Source: Athripsodes cinereus (Eukaryota > Arthropoda > Insecta > Trichoptera > Leptoceridae). Taken from it: 64,000 nt of DNA. The stretch is taken from positions 19,915,447 to 19,979,446 of the forward strand of contig OX388319.1 in NCBI GenBank assembly GCA_947579605.1, written 5' to 3'. Below, piece after piece: positions 22,633 to 34,029 of this stretch. The translations under genes were made by a program, and so were the position numbers. Under the pieces are notes generated by a model. That model worked only from the letters and a program-made list of their open reading frames with translations, had not been told where the DNA came from and did no database searches. Positions within the stretch are counted from its first letter, which is position 1; each line of letters opens with the position of its first letter.

Positions 22633-23088
22633 TGTTTTACAATAATAATAATTTCTTTATACATAAATGCACAGTAAACATACTATCAAATTTACAACGT
22701 TTTAGTTACAGCACATGCTTTTATTATAATTTTTTTCATAGTAATGCCTTACTAATTCTGTAGAATAAAGTGAAAATCACGATAGTTTTGGAAGATATTT
22801 CATAATGGTAACACTTTAAGCTTATTAGATCCTACGTAAACCTTTTTTCAATCAATTTCTAACACGTACTTATTTTGTGTTATTTATATTATCATATAGT
22901 ATATTAATTTATTCATAATTGAACAAATAGAAACAAAAGTTTCGTTTAATTATAGATGAAACGATACGAGAGAGACGTTTTCGACTTCTAAAGTCATTAT
23001 TAATCGATCTAAAAAGTCTTTTTCGCATTGCTTAATCTATAGCAGAACAAACACCTGTATTTATTTATAAAATGAATTTTATGGATAA

Positions 23089-23435
23089 CTAGCTGACTCG
23101 GCAAATGTTGTCTTACCATATATATTATGCTATATACATTTGCCATACATTAATATCGCTATTTAAAAGTAGGGGTTGATGGTAGAAGGGTAAAAATTTA
23201 GGACTGTATGTATTTTTTAATGCCTCACCATAAATAAATTTAGAAAAAAATTGACCTAAAAATACAGTAAAAAAATTCGGGCTGGACCACTCTTAATTTT
23301 AAGGGGTATGAAAATTAGATGTTGACCGATTTTCAGACCTACCCGATAAGCATACAATATTTCATTAAAATCGGTCCATCCGTTTCGGAGGAGTATGATA
23401 ACAAACACCGTGACACGAGAATTTTATATATATGA
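23089..23435 (-). mobile_element. complete short non-autonomous Helitron (347 bp)
   Basis: On the minus strand: TCATATATATAAAATTCTCG at the start and CCGAGTCAGCTAG at the end, with flanking A and T and no target duplication. These are the Helitron hallmarks. The internal GTTTCGGAGGAGTATGATAA box and its partners recur at 2850-3442 and 17481-17706. It encodes no protein. Confidence 0.8.
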
Positions 23436-23439
23436 TATG

Positions 23440-25045
23440 TAAATATAATTTAGTGTCAATATTAATACTTGTATGTAATTTATGATATTGCGAGTAATGG
23501 TCTATAAGTGTCTGAAAATAATCATGACTCTATGGCACTGGACTTGTTCAAATGTCTCATAAACTATCGCTGGATTGAAAGTTACCTCAAAGAGAGAACA
23601 CTTAGAGTCAGGGTTGGTGATTGTGTCTCTAAAATGGTATTTGCTTACAGTGGTGTGCCTCAGGGTTCGCACTTGGGACCAATACTATTTAATGTGTTTA
23701 TCAATGACATAGTTCAGATCTTCAGGGACATAGAGGTGTTGTTATTTGCTGATGATCTAAAGTTATATAAGTTTATCGGTAATATGGAAGACTGTACAAT
23801 ACTACAAACTAATTTAGATTCTCTAAATGACTGGTGCAAGAAAAATAAGCTTTGCCTAAATATCACAAAATGTCAGGTCATTAGATTCCATAAAACCAAA
23901 TCTAAAATTGTTTTCAATTACTCAATTGATAACGTTGTACTTGACTCTGTCACAAATTTGAAGGATCTAGGCATCACCTTCTCTGAGGATCTGACTTACA
24001 ACTTACAAATAGAGGAAATTGTTGGTAGGTCTATGAGGACTCTGGGTTTTGTGTTTAGACTGGTTAAAGACTTTCAACTTATTCAGTCTTGTAGACTACT
24101 TTTCGTCTCTCTTGTGAGACCCTTACTAGAGTACAATACCACAGTATGGTCCCCGAACTATGCTATCCACTGTAAAAGTTTGGAAAGGGTACAGAGAAAG
24201 TTCTTGAGATTGATAAATTACAGACTGGGAATACCTATTGAGAATATTGAATATCCAGTCTTAATGAGTGAGCTTGGTCTCCTCAGTCTCGAGAACCGTA
24301 GGAAGATGTTTGACCTTTGTTTCCTACACAAGATTCTAAATGGTGCAATCGATTCTCTTGAACTGATTGAACTGATCCAATTTAATGTCCCTTTTAGAAA
24401 TACGAGACAATCTGTGACTTTTCACGAGTCTTATACTAGAAACAACTATACCTACCATACTCCAATAAACAGACTTCATAGACTTGGTAATCTGGTTGGT
24501 GAAAACACAGATATTTTTGCCGACAGTTTCCTCAAATACAGATCTGACATCATCAAATTTTTATGTGCATAAACTGACAATGGGTAGTCGAGGTTCAGAG
24601 TTTACTTGTTTTTTTCTGTAATATTTATCATTTTTGGTGGGATGAGTCCATGTGTATAATTTGAAATCTTATTTATAAAATATTATTTATAACTTGCTGT
24701 ATATATATAAAATTATTTGACCTTAATTTGTGATTTTTTTAACTAACTGACCATTTGTTTTTCTGTTTGACATTTAATATTTATATCATTTCAATTTCAA
24801 AATAATTTTTTTGAATTTTATTTCTTGACCAAATTTTATTTTTAATTTTTTTTTTTTTAAATTGAGTCAACATTGTTCTATTATTTGATTGTACTCTTGT
24901 TTTGTGTCTAATTAATTGTTTTGTGTCTTTTTTTAAAAGAAAAATATTTTTTGTATGCATGTATTGTATGTATACTAGTTTTTTACATGTAAAAGGCTTC
25001 GGCCGTGAATATCTGAATAAATAAAAATAAATAAATAAATAAACG
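23440..25045 (+). mobile_element. family J jockey/CR1-like LINE, 5'-truncated
   Basis: A partial LINE directly after a Helitron. It comprises the C-terminal two thirds of the RT protein (23508-24572), a 3' UTR of roughly 440 bp and the terminal box TTTTACATGTAAAAGGCTTC followed by an AATAAATAAAAATAAATAAA tail. The tail box defines further truncated copies at 1.9, 13.8, 36.9, 52.7 and 58.5 kb. I could not fix a target duplication. Confidence 0.8.
23508..24572 (+). CDS. reverse transcriptase C-terminal region of family J LINE
   Basis: An uninterrupted frame of 354 codons. It opens at a GTG that is not a real start, because the element is 5'-truncated. Motifs include SWIESYL-like WIESYLKERTLRV (residues 22-34), SGVPQGSHLGPILFNVFIND (48-67, RT block 4), LLFADDLKLY (78-87, catalytic DD of block 5), LNDWCKKNKLCLNITKC (105-121) and NLKDLGITF. 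The LEYNTTVWSP segment and a long helical C-terminus complete the thumb. RT blocks 0-3 and the endonuclease are missing. The intact reading frame suggests a young insertion, but it cannot transpose by itself. Confidence 0.85.
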   Translation: MSENNHDSMALDLFKCLINYRWIESYLKERTLRVRVGDCVSKMVFAYSGVPQGSHLGPILFNVFINDIVQIFRDIEVLLFADDLKLYKFIGNMEDCTILQTNLDSLNDWCKKNKLCLNITKCQVIRFHKTKSKIVFNYSIDNVVLDSVTNLKDLGITFSEDLTYNLQIEEIVGRSMRTLGFVFRLVKDFQLIQSCRLLFVSLVRPLLEYNTTVWSPNYAIHCKSLERVQRKFLRLINYRLGIPIENIEYPVLMSELGLLSLENRRKMFDLCFLHKILNGAIDSLELIELIQFNVPFRNTRQSVTFHESYTRNNYTYHTPINRLHRLGNLVGENTDIFADSFLKYRSDIIKFLCA

Positions 25046-25248
25046 AGACACGGAAAACACAGTCAGCCCACTCATTTCAACAAGTCTACGTGTTATTGCA
25101 ATATATGCATTTTGATTATAATATTGTATCTGTGTGAATAGATTATATTTCAATATGTTAAATTATATTTAACAACTTATATATTATGTAGTGAAAACTT
25201 GTCTTATTGTTTCTCTCTTATTTAGGAAAATGTATCTTCACAGTAAGT

Positions 25249-25750
25249 ATTATTTTTTTAGAAGGTAATTAGAAGATATATTAGAAGAATGAGCGGATGC
25301 AAGAAGAGTGTTGTGGACAGAATGTGCGTGAATAAACTACGGTGGTTTGGACACGTTGAACGAATGAACGAAGTAAGAATGACAAAGGGGATATACTTGT
25401 CTGAAAGAAAGGGTGTGAGGAAGCGCGGACGTCCGAGAACCACGTGGCTTGATCACGTGGATCAAATTCTCAAGGACGCCGCGTGTTGAGTAAGAGGAAT
25501 CGACGTGCGTGTATGAGAAACTGTATGAATGTGGAGGAAGCGAAGGAAGTGTGTAAAGATAGATAATAATAATAATAATAATAAACACTTTATTGTCAAA
25601 TATACAAATATTTTACAAAAGGCGTACATATTGCCTTGAGGCAATGTCTTCCAGTAAACCTACATAGATCTGTGTGGCGTTCCGTTCTTTCTGCCTACCC
25701 CACTTGGGATACGGCGTGAGGGTATAGATAGATAGATAGATTATTTTTTT
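25249..25750 (+). mobile_element. family A RTE-like LINE tail, copy 4 (with TSD and nested insert)
   Basis: Insert 25260-25739 lies between perfect 11-bp copies of ATTATTTTTTT (25249-25259, 25740-25750). It encodes MSGCKKSVVDRM, LRWFGHVERM and RKRGRPRTTWLDHVDQILKD, then loses one base (GGACGCCGCG instead of GGACGGCCGCG). A second element (25565-25663) interrupts the C-terminal codons. The tail is GGTATAGATAGATAGATAGA, the GATA variant of the family tail. Confidence 0.9.
25559..25669 (-). mobile_element. LINE/SINE tail with conserved stem-loop, copy 2 (nested)
   Basis: Insert 25565-25663 in a family A LINE, with ATAGAT duplicated at 25559-25564 and 25664-25669. On the minus strand: CTGGAAGAC, stem ATTGCC-tcaa-GGCAAT, ATGTACGCC, AT-rich body, and a tail of ATT repeats. 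It is younger than the LINE it interrupts. Confidence 0.8.
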
Positions 25751-26039
25751 GTTTTCCGAAGCTCAAAAGCAATATTAGAGTTTCGAATTTGTATTTTGAC
25801 ATTTCGGATTTCTGCCATAAGACAACTAAAGATTTCTCTAAATAAAAAAATTAAAATATAATTAAGCTTGTATAAATCAGATATGCAATTTTTAATTTTC
25901 TATCACCTATCAACCAACTCAAAATCTTATGTAAATAAAATATTTTTTAACAGAAGCTTATAAGAACTTTCAATAAATTAAATTATTCATAATAAATTCT
26001 TTTTATAAACAATAAAAACTTTGTTCTATAAATTAAAGA

Positions 26040-26235
26040 CCACGAGCAGCAACCAGGAGTAGGTATTGGAAGATTCCCAATTATCCAATGAGGTGGAGGG
26101 ATGACATCACTCGACACGCTGGGGTCAACTGGATGCAGACGGCGCAAGATCGAATGGCGTGGAAGAAAAGGAGGAAACCTTCGTTCAGGAGAGGACGGAT
26201 GTAGGTTTTGAAGAAGATGGGAAGCCTTTTTCATG
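26040..26235 (+). pseudogene. RTE LINE C-terminal fragment (RWRDDITRHAG type)
   Basis: The frame 26083-26206 reads RWRDDITRHAGVNWMQTAQ followed by DRMAWKK and ends in TAG. RWxDDI...AG..W...AQDR..W is the textbook C-terminal pattern of RTE-clade LINEs. A short TTTTGAAGAAGATGGGAAG tail follows. A minus-strand open frame over the same bases is a shadow. Confidence 0.75.
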
Positions 26236-26744
26236 CACTTATAAATATAAAATCATTTTTTCCTAACCTATAATAATTTCAAGATATTATAACATTTTTG
26301 CTGATCAATTTTATAAAGCAATCCAGTACAAATAGAAAAAAAATTAAAGAAACATTTTCTTTTCGACAATTAGGCATATATACTATTATATGTGCCCTTG
26401 TCATTATATATGTAGAGATATATTGTATACGCCCAACTATATAAATATTTAATATCGAATCTATATAAGGAAAAGTAGTAATAGCTGTTGGTTTGATATG
26501 AATAATATATAAAATTAATATGTGGGTTTATCGATCAGTTGAGACATTCGTCATAGTATGTAAAGTTGAGTGACAGAGTTCAATGCTCTTTAGAGATCAT
26601 TCTTATAATATTATACGTTGTGTTAATATGCAAGGTGACAATCGTAAAGGTAAAAAAATAATAATAACTACTTAGTTCTCGTATTGAATTATTATTGAAT
26701 TAGTAAACAGTTTGAAATGTGTGAGAGATCTAGATATTATTCTT

Positions 26745-26822
26745 TTTCTTCTTGTTCAGCCATCTCTCCACTGCTGGATATAGGCTTCCTCCATATTCTT
26801 CCACGCTTCTTTTTCTATAGAT
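26745..26822 (-). pseudogene. RTE LINE C-terminal fragment (EAYIQQW type)
   Basis: On the minus strand WKNMEEAYIQQWRDG is followed by a stop and an AAGAAGAAAAAGAATA tail. It is a remnant of the same lineage as 3544-3624. Confidence 0.65.
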
Positions 26823-26890
26823 TATAATTATTTGATATTATTATCCTAATAAATAGTTTGACTTGGATGAAATAAGATAAAAAAAAACAG

Positions 26891-27372
26891 AACCTACTAT
26901 AATTCTATCACGGCATATCTCTCAGGTAGCCATCAGACCAACTGCACATAACTAACATGCAAGCTGTCCTCTCCGTGCTAACAAAAAATTAAGACATTCA
27001 TCTTGGATGGTAAACCCCATCTCTGAATTAATAATGTAATATGTCTTTATTTTATTCACTGTGTCGTTGTTTAGGTAGTAGAATTCCATATCGAAATAAA
27101 TAAAACAAGCGTTTTATTCTACTATTGTTTTATTCTGTGAGAGAGACGTCTTTCGTCTTATAAGGACATTGTCAATCAGGATTACAGGATTGACAATGTC
27201 CTTATAAGATGAAAGACGTCTCTCTCACAGAATAAAACAATAGTAGAATAAAACGCTTGTTTTATTTATGTCTTAATTTTTTCGAACACTTGCCTTTAAC
27301 CTACACTCAACAGGACACTCAAAAACTTACGGAAAAGAGTGTCAGACCAATTTTTTGTCGAGTGCTCCACGG
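26891..27372 (-). mobile_element. family S SINE-like repeat, copy 3, split by a hairpin element
   Basis: On the minus strand the copy starts at 27372 (CCGTGGAGCACTCGACAAAA) and ends near 26891 at the CGTGATAGAAT tail region. It is interrupted by a 219-bp insertion (27048-27266) with an 8-bp duplication TATGTCTT. The two halves join exactly in the ATTAAGACAT block of the family. Confidence 0.8.
27040..27274. mobile_element. hairpin insertion with 82-bp arms
   Basis: The insert 27048-27266 is flanked by TATGTCTT (27040-27047, 27267-27274). Arms 27096-27177 and 27188-27269 are complementary over 82 bp with one mismatch, around a 10-nt loop AGGATTACAG. The arms contain GTTTTATTCTACTATTG and GAGAGAGACGTCTTTCGTC. 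The left flank carries ATTCACTGTGTCGTTG and GTAGTAGAATTCCAT. It is related to the hairpin at 28471-28704. It looks like a foldback DNA element; no protein is encoded. Confidence 0.8.
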
Positions 27373-27374
27373 AA

Positions 27375-28465
27375 AAGATAATAAAAATATATTTATTTAT
27401 TCATTCATTATTGTACTGGTTGAATGTTTACAGGTAAATTTCGTATTTGATGTTAATTCCTGCTTCATAAATAAATAAACAATATCCAGTAAATCTTATA
27501 TAAATAAGAATAAACGATTGATTTTTCATGCAAAAGTTTATTTTCTTATCAAATGCTTTCATCAAGAAAATTAGAGTCTGTGAAAATAGGAATCTACCTT
27601 ATAAAGTATCATATACAAAATTTGAACTTACATCAAACCATCAAAAATCCAATAATTAATGTGCAATAACTTTTTCAGGTTGAATTAATTAATCAAAGGC
27701 ATTAAGTAACAATTTTTTTAAGTTCCATTATCAAAATTCGTATGTCAACTGATACAGAAATAAATAATTAATCATTCACATCAGTTCAAGAGGTTGTCTC
27801 ACGTAGAAGTGTGAACTTCCTTGATGGGATTGGTAGACATTTCATAGTAGTTCAAATATTTCACACGATTATATTATTGCCAATTTTATATTACTACGAT
27901 TATTTATTACACCTCATTTCCATCAGGATGTTACTGATATTAATAAACCGAGAAGAGCCGTTTTATTATATTAAAATAATAAAAAAAACAGAAGATAGTT
28001 ATATAACTGTCAGTGAAATAAAGTTCGCAAATAATTTATCTTCCGAATTAGATACTATAAATCGCGTCTGTTCTATCTAATAAAAACTGAATTATAAATC
28101 ACCGTTTCAGTGGAGAGATAGCGGATAAATAGATAAATCTAAAATGATTGTAATACTATTGATTGGTAGTACACGCAGTCTGTTTGAGTTATTGAGTGTA
28201 TAATGTTATTTGAGAGTGACATTGATCCAGTACTGGAAAGCTATAACTCACAGGTGGAGGTATCAATTAATGGGCTTCCTTACTGCTTGTGGTGAGAACG
28301 AGTTTTCGGTTCGTTTGCCGGTGGTAATTTGCAGTAACAAATGTACCGAACTCTATACAATCATGATTAATAAAACAAAAAATTGAATATTGTTAATCAA
28401 CATTGAGTACTTAAACATACTTCTACGAAAAAGTTTCTTAGATTGCTTTATCTGCAAAATAAAAT
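27375..28465. other. AT-rich stretch, nothing recognised
   Basis: The frame 27811-28080 (89 codons) has no known motif. No termini found. Confidence 0.4.
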
Positions 28466-28470
28466 GAAAA

Positions 28471-28745
28471 ACGAAATAAATAATACAAATGTTTTATTCT
28501 ACTATTCGATGTATTCACTAGAGAGTCGTCTTTCGTCTTCTTAGGACATTGTCAAACAATATCCAATGTCAATGTCCAAAGATTGACAACAATTATTTTA
28601 CAATGTCAATGTCCAAAGATTGGCAATGTCCTTTCAAGACGAAGGACGTCTTTCTCGTGAATGAATCGAATAGCAGGATAAAACATTTGTTTTAATTGTT
28701 TCGTTATCGAATTCTACTACCTCAACACCGACACATTGAATAAAC
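28471..28745. mobile_element. imperfect hairpin element related to the 27-kb one
   Basis: Left arm about 28471-28556 and right arm about 28618-28704 pair imperfectly and contain the same TTTTATTCTACTATTCGAT and GTCTTTCGTC / GGACATTGTCA blocks. The spacer holds two direct copies of AATGTCAATGTCCAAAGATT. The outer box GAATTCTACTACCTCAACACC (28709 onward) is the inverse of the flank at 27.07 kb. Arm divergence makes it older than the 27-kb copy. Confidence 0.7.
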
Positions 28746-28794
28746 TGAAAAAGTGGATAAATGAAGTGTCTTTATTTTTTAACACAGACATTTT

Positions 28795-28990
28795 TTATTT
28801 ATTTATTTTTTCAGACAATTTAAACAGATGCTATCATTTTATGGGTCCTTATTTTCTATACTTCGTAATTATTTTTGTTAAACATTTGTGAACAAATTTA
28901 AATTAGTTACAACTTCATAGAGTTTTTAGCGCCTCCTTAAATTCCCGAAGTCTTTGCTCCGACACGTGGGCCTCCTTCAAAAACCGTAGA
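28795..28990 (-). pseudogene. LINE C-terminal fragment (KEAHVSEQRLREF type)
   Basis: The minus-strand frame 28990-28917 reads LRFLKEAHVSEQRLREF, then KEALKTL and a TGA stop. About 120 bp of 3' UTR and an AAATAAATAAAAA tail (28798-28812 on the plus strand) follow. A short charged C-terminal helix before an AATAAA-type tail fits a LINE end, but the clade is not clear to me. Confidence 0.5.
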
Positions 28991-29142
28991 ATGTAAAATA
29001 AAAAATATACATATTCATTGTACAAATAAATTATAATTCCAGTACTCTCCAATTTAATTTGATAATGAGATGGAATCATAAAATAGGTAGGCACTTAAAT
29101 GGATATTCGATTAAATTTTGTAATTCTACATATTATATTTAT

Positions 29143-29385
29143 CCCGTGGAGCACCCGGTAAAGAATATGTCTCCCACTCTTCTGCGTAAGTTTTCGAGTG
29201 TCCTGTAAAAGGCAGGTGTTCGAAAAAATTAAGACTTTTTACATCTTAAATTCAGCGATGAGGTTTGCCACCCTCCTGAATGTCTTGATTTTATATTGGC
29301 ACGAGGAGGACAGTTTGCGTGTTTCTTACGTGCAGCTGATCTGCTGGCTACTCCACTTGTGGGATATGCCGTGATAGTATAGTAC
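29143..29385 (+). mobile_element. family S SINE-like repeat, copy 4, near full length
   Basis: One of the best-preserved copies: CCCGTGGAGCACCCGGTAAAG, CTCCCACTCTTCTGCGTAAG, TTTTCGAGTGTCCTGTAAAA, AGGCAGGTGTTCGAAAAAAT, TTCAGCGATGAGGTTTGCC, CTGAATGTCTTGATTTTAT, GGACAGTTTGCGTGTTTC, CTGGCTACTCCACTTGTGGG, ATATGCCGTGATAGTATAG. It has no coding capacity. Confidence 0.85.
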
Positions 29386-29389
29386 ATAT

Positions 29390-30900
29390 TATATTTTTTT
29401 TAATATTTATTCATTTAGAACTCTCGGATTTTTAAAAAAGCAGGAAAAATGTGAAAAAGGCTATTCAACAATAAAGTTAACAAAATGATCTGTATGAAAT
29501 GTGCTACAGTAAATTAAGACAGGTAGGTGGATAATCGAGAGCAGCAGGTGAACAGGTGAGTATGTATATTTATATACTTACCTATGTGTGTAAAGAGTAC
29601 CATATCTCTTAATCATTCAACCTTGCAAAGACCCGGGTGGCCGATGAACCCAATATAAACTTGTCATTACTAAATACCTACTACTTACACTTGAAATAAT
29701 AGTCTCATACGAGAACATTACTACATATATTACACTGCTTAGTAAGATAATCACCATGGAAATATTTCAGCCTGTTCGTAAATACATTTGTATTACTATT
29801 TGATACATACACATTTTTTAAGACAAGTTACGAAATCTCATCTGTTAAACAGGTTTGGGTATAGAAACATTTAAGGAAATATTTTTTATATAGTTCAAGT
29901 TTTCCCCGTGACAAATAACAGCCTACCAATAACATATTTATGGAATCTTCTTTGGGAGAGGGTAGAATGTATATTGTCCATCCTAGATGAATTTGACAAG
30001 AGCAGGTGTCGACAGTGTAATAAAAAATTGGTTTGAAGCAGTTTAAGGTACTAAATGTAGCAATGGATAGGATGAATCTAAAGCAATGGACCCCTGATGC
30101 AACTAAGAGATGGGAAAAAAGATATGTAATTTTTGTTGAAAATAGTGTAACAGTTTTTAAGATTCAACATTGTACTTATTAATATTGTTAACAAGATGTT
30201 ATTTTTAATTCTCAAACTGATATAAAATGTTATAGAACCTTGATATATTTTATGGTGCCTTGTAAAAAGCGTTTACTTACTCATTTATTTTGCAAATAAT
30301 AATGAAAAAATACAGTAAGAATAGCATTCATAACTCATATCAGATATTATGATTTAAAAAAAAGAAGCTATGCTTTCAGGTAGCTAAATGAAATTAATAT
30401 GATTCTCTCAATTCTTCTCTATAGAATGTCGGGTTTACAGCTAGTTGATACTTCTAAATAAATATTGTATTGTTTCTAATTTGCATAATGAATAATATAT
30501 TGGTCGTGGTACAACTACCTATATTTATTTAATTTCATGGCAAAGTACCCGAAACTGAGTGAATAATGAGGTACAACTTTAAATTTTGACCGGGTAGATT
30601 TCCGAGCAAGGATTTTATTGAATAAAGTTTAAATATTAGCCAATTCATGTAAGAGCTAATCAAATACTTAAATGGCGGTAATTTCACTCTTCGCTAATTG
30701 TGATTTATTTGTTGTTAATTTTTTAAGTTGTTTTAAAATAGCCCCCTGTAGCAAGGTTTATAATAGAGAATCCAACATTTTCCCTTGAACTTAGTAATAA
30801 AATTAGTCAAGGTTTTTTCAATAAACTGCCACATTATTTTGTCACAAACAGAAATTTATTATGCCTAAATTTGTAATCCTAATACAAGGAAATATTATTA
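29390..30900. other. AT-rich stretch, nothing recognised
   Basis: No coding frame over 60 codons with a motif, and no terminus that I can assign. A weak LINE-like stretch near 30040-30120 (GTTTGAAGCAG..., AATGGACCCCTGATGC) is too short to call. Confidence 0.4.
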
Positions 30901-30904
30901 TATT

Positions 30905-31145
30905 ATTTATCATCATCATAGCCATCACGCCGTAACGCTATCGGGGTAGACGGAAAAGATATGAGCGCCACTTATTCTTATCCTTACATACAATTTTCAC
31001 TGCCGTCACTGCCATAAAATGCCTAATGCATTATGTTAATCCTTTTCAATATGTTCAACATATTATATCTATCCTGTAAAATCTGGTTCTAACGATCTTG
31101 CTATTAAACCCTCTGACGGCCACGTCTCCGAGCACCATTCCTATC
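30905..31145 (-). mobile_element. RTE-like LINE tail with ATG-repeat end
   Basis: On the minus strand the 3' end reads CCGTCTACCCCGATAGCG, then TTACGGCGTGATGGC and an ATGATGATGATAA tail. The TACCCC...ACGGCGTGATGG arrangement parallels the ends of family A and family S. Upstream, GGAGACGTGGCCGTCAGAGG and TCGTTAGAACCAGATTTTAC are coding-like but frameless. It is a degraded copy. Confidence 0.55.
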
Positions 31146-31149
31146 ATAT

Positions 31150-32400
31150 TATTTATGGTTGTTTACTATTTTGTGTTTTTAAGTTTTAAAAAATAAACTC
31201 TTGATTCTCTGGTCTTCCATTCTTTTCTTTAAGTTACCAAATGTCTCGTAACCCATTCATAAGCTTACGATAACATTAATGCGACTTTACAACTTAACAT
31301 ACGTAATACAAAGTTACAAATACTTCTAAACGGTAAAGGAAATGAATTTTCACTTACAAACATTAAATTAGTTGTAGAACTTAGCAGACTATACTCATGA
31401 TTAGTTTACCATAAAAGACGCACAACACGAAAAAGACAATTAATATATTGACTTTAGCAATGAGATATGACACCACTCTTGAATGCTTTACTTTGTGGCT
31501 CAAAGATGACAAACTGTTCATTACATAAGGAAGTAGGAAATGCCATGATAATAAGAACAGATAGAAAATATAACGTTTTTTGTAACGTTTTCTTTCACAG
31601 AAAAAGTTTTTATTTTTTTTAAACATTATCGTTTTTTTAGTATTTACAAGTACGCATGTATTAGTCATTATTATCTATATGTAATTCATCACACTTCATT
31701 ACCAATCTGTTTAGTTCATAAATCTCAGATACTTTTCCATTCCGATCAGCTCACATTTGTTTTTAAGAGATGATGCTAAGTGTTTTATTAAAAGTAATTA
31801 TTTCATATTTCCTATCGGGTAGTTTAACTGTTATTAATTAAAACATCAATCATTTCAGATAACCAATCACCACTTAACCTCTATCAAAAATGTTTATTCA
31901 ACATATCCATTAGTATTTAATTTAACATTCAGCTGATAGTTAACCTCTTAAGCCGAGAAGCAAAAAAATATTACAATAATGATTTTAGCGGCTTTTATTT
32001 TCAAGTAATCATTCAAAATTATTTTCAATTAGCTACTGCTAATTTTATGCACTTATGCCATGTAAGTAAATACTTATTAATTTTAATTACCGACCTTGTT
32101 CAGAGGCATATTATTACTAATAATACTCCTTGATTTTACATTCATTAGGTATCGGTTGAAAGCTCTCTCTGAAGTACATTTAATTACACTGTAATCAAAA
32201 AGTTATTTCACTGCTTGTCAGTCATAAATATACAAGTTATATTCTGAGCGTAATAAATGTTTAATAATATTATGTTTCGGGAGAGTGATATTGTTTGTCG
32301 CTGAATGTTTAAGCTTAAAATAAATATCTTTTTATTCTGAATATTAAAACTTAAGTAAATATCGTTCTATTCAATAAATTCATTAGCATGTTTATTTCTA
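31150..32400. other. AT-rich stretch, nothing recognised
   Basis: A minus-strand frame at 31381-31668 (95 codons) has no recognisable motif and is rich in K, F and Y, as expected of AT-rich non-coding DNA. Confidence 0.4.
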
Positions 32401-32406
32401 CATACC

Positions 32407-32838
32407 TACAGTAGTGGCCATTAGTATGGAAACGCTTAGAATTTCGTTTAATTTCCTAGAAAAGTTAAGTTTTTAATGCACTTATTCATAAGAATATTTT
32501 ATTTTTAATGCACTTATTCATAAGAATATTTTATTTTTATGGTTGAAATGTGTCACCAGCATTATTGTTTTTAAAATTCTATAATTTTTTTGGATGAGTC
32601 ATCGGTTTTTTACCATTTAATGGTGGTTTTATTTCAACCACCAACATTGATGAGTCTTGATAGCCCATTATGAGATGCCCCTTAACGATTGAAATTCTCT
32701 TTCTTTGTTTTGTTTTGTAAATATTGAAGTAATTATTTTAACATTTTATATTTATTTATTCTTTTGTTGTCCTCATAAAGATTTTGATCATTTTCATACA
32801 TTTTATTAAGCGTTTCCATACTTATGGCCACTACTGTA
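32407..32838. mobile_element. Tc1-like MITE (428 bp) with TA duplication
   Basis: TIRs of 30 bp with one mismatch begin CAGTAGTGGCCATTAGTATG (32409) and end with the inverse (32836). TA flanks both sides (32407-32408, 32837-32838). CAGT-GGCCAT-A-TATGGAAAC ends and a TA target are typical of Tc1/mariner elements. The interior has a 34-bp direct duplication (TTTTTAATGCACTTATTCAT...) and no transposase. Confidence 0.9.
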
Positions 32839-32839
32839 C

Positions 32840-33815
32840 TAACTGTGCGGTAGAATAATTCTTCTTTAAGTTGCTATGGGGTCATCTCTGAACGCAAGGC
32901 TCCCTTAAGATTTTCCTTCTCTTCTGTCGTGGGCCTACTGCATCCATTTCTATCTAGCGATTTTCCTTAGAACATCCGACCTTAGCCTGAAATTTTCCAA
33001 CGTTTTCTCTACCTGTCTTCAGAAGCCAGTACCAGATCTTACATTCAGTATTTAAAAATATTTTTTTGCACGGGTCGCTATTCGAGTCCGTACCAATATA
33101 AAGATTAAGGGAACAACTTATTAGATCCAAGTTCAATTTATAATTAGATCACAACTTGTTTTCGTTTATAGCTTCAAGAATAAAGAACACTATAAGCACT
33201 GACATCTTTGTGTCTTCTCATAATACATGTTTTATAATACGTGATGAGGGAAATAAAAAATTATATGATGATATTATCGTAAAATAATTGCATTTTTTAA
33301 CCTAATCCAATTATAAAACTATAAAATCTAAGTAAATATTTTAATAGATAGGTACGTATAAAAATTGCCATCAACTACGTATTACTAGTTAATTAAAACT
33401 CTTTAAGCTGCCCCTCTAGATATTTAATTAACATGTTATAATAACAAAATAATATTTTAATACCACCTTCACAGATCAAACTATCTTTCTATCATAGATA
33501 ATAATATAAAAATACATAATTATCCTACTTATGTTGCCATATATGTTAAAACTCATGTGCTGCCATAGTTAACCTTATATTTCAAATATAGTAGTAACTT
33601 AATACCAGATAATTTGAATGTGTATTTTGACTAGACATTAATGTGTACCTGCTAATTATTTCAACGCACTGCATAACATATACCAGTAGCGTAGTTTTCA
33701 TATATGCTAAAAGCACCGTGAGCCTATAATGGCATCCTTTTTATACATTAAAATACCAACACATATCTTCAGAATTACATGTATGACTGCAGTAATTCTT
33801 CAAAAGTGTTGAATT
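32840..33815. other. AT-rich stretch, nothing recognised
   Basis: No supported gene or element. Confidence 0.4.
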
Positions 33816-33819
33816 TATT

Positions 33820-34012
33820 CATTCATTCATTCCGTCACGGCATTTTAGCATGTGAGTTAGCCAAAGAACTTATTGCATTGAAAAAAAATAGTAATAATTC
33901 AGTAAACAACATAACAATCAATACATATACAACAAAATATACAGACTTTAATAATTAAAATTATTAACGAAATATATCTCCCTTTTAGAGACAAGTCTCG
34001 AGTAAAGGAGGG
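33820..34012 (-). mobile_element. LINE tail with TGAA-repeat end
   Basis: On the minus strand, CTCACATGCTAAAATGCCGT, GACGGAATGAATGAATGAAT forms the end. GCCGTGACGG is reminiscent of the GGCGTGA box at other LINE ends here. Non-coding and of uncertain family. Confidence 0.4.
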
Positions 34013-34029
34013 TATTAATTAAAACCCAA

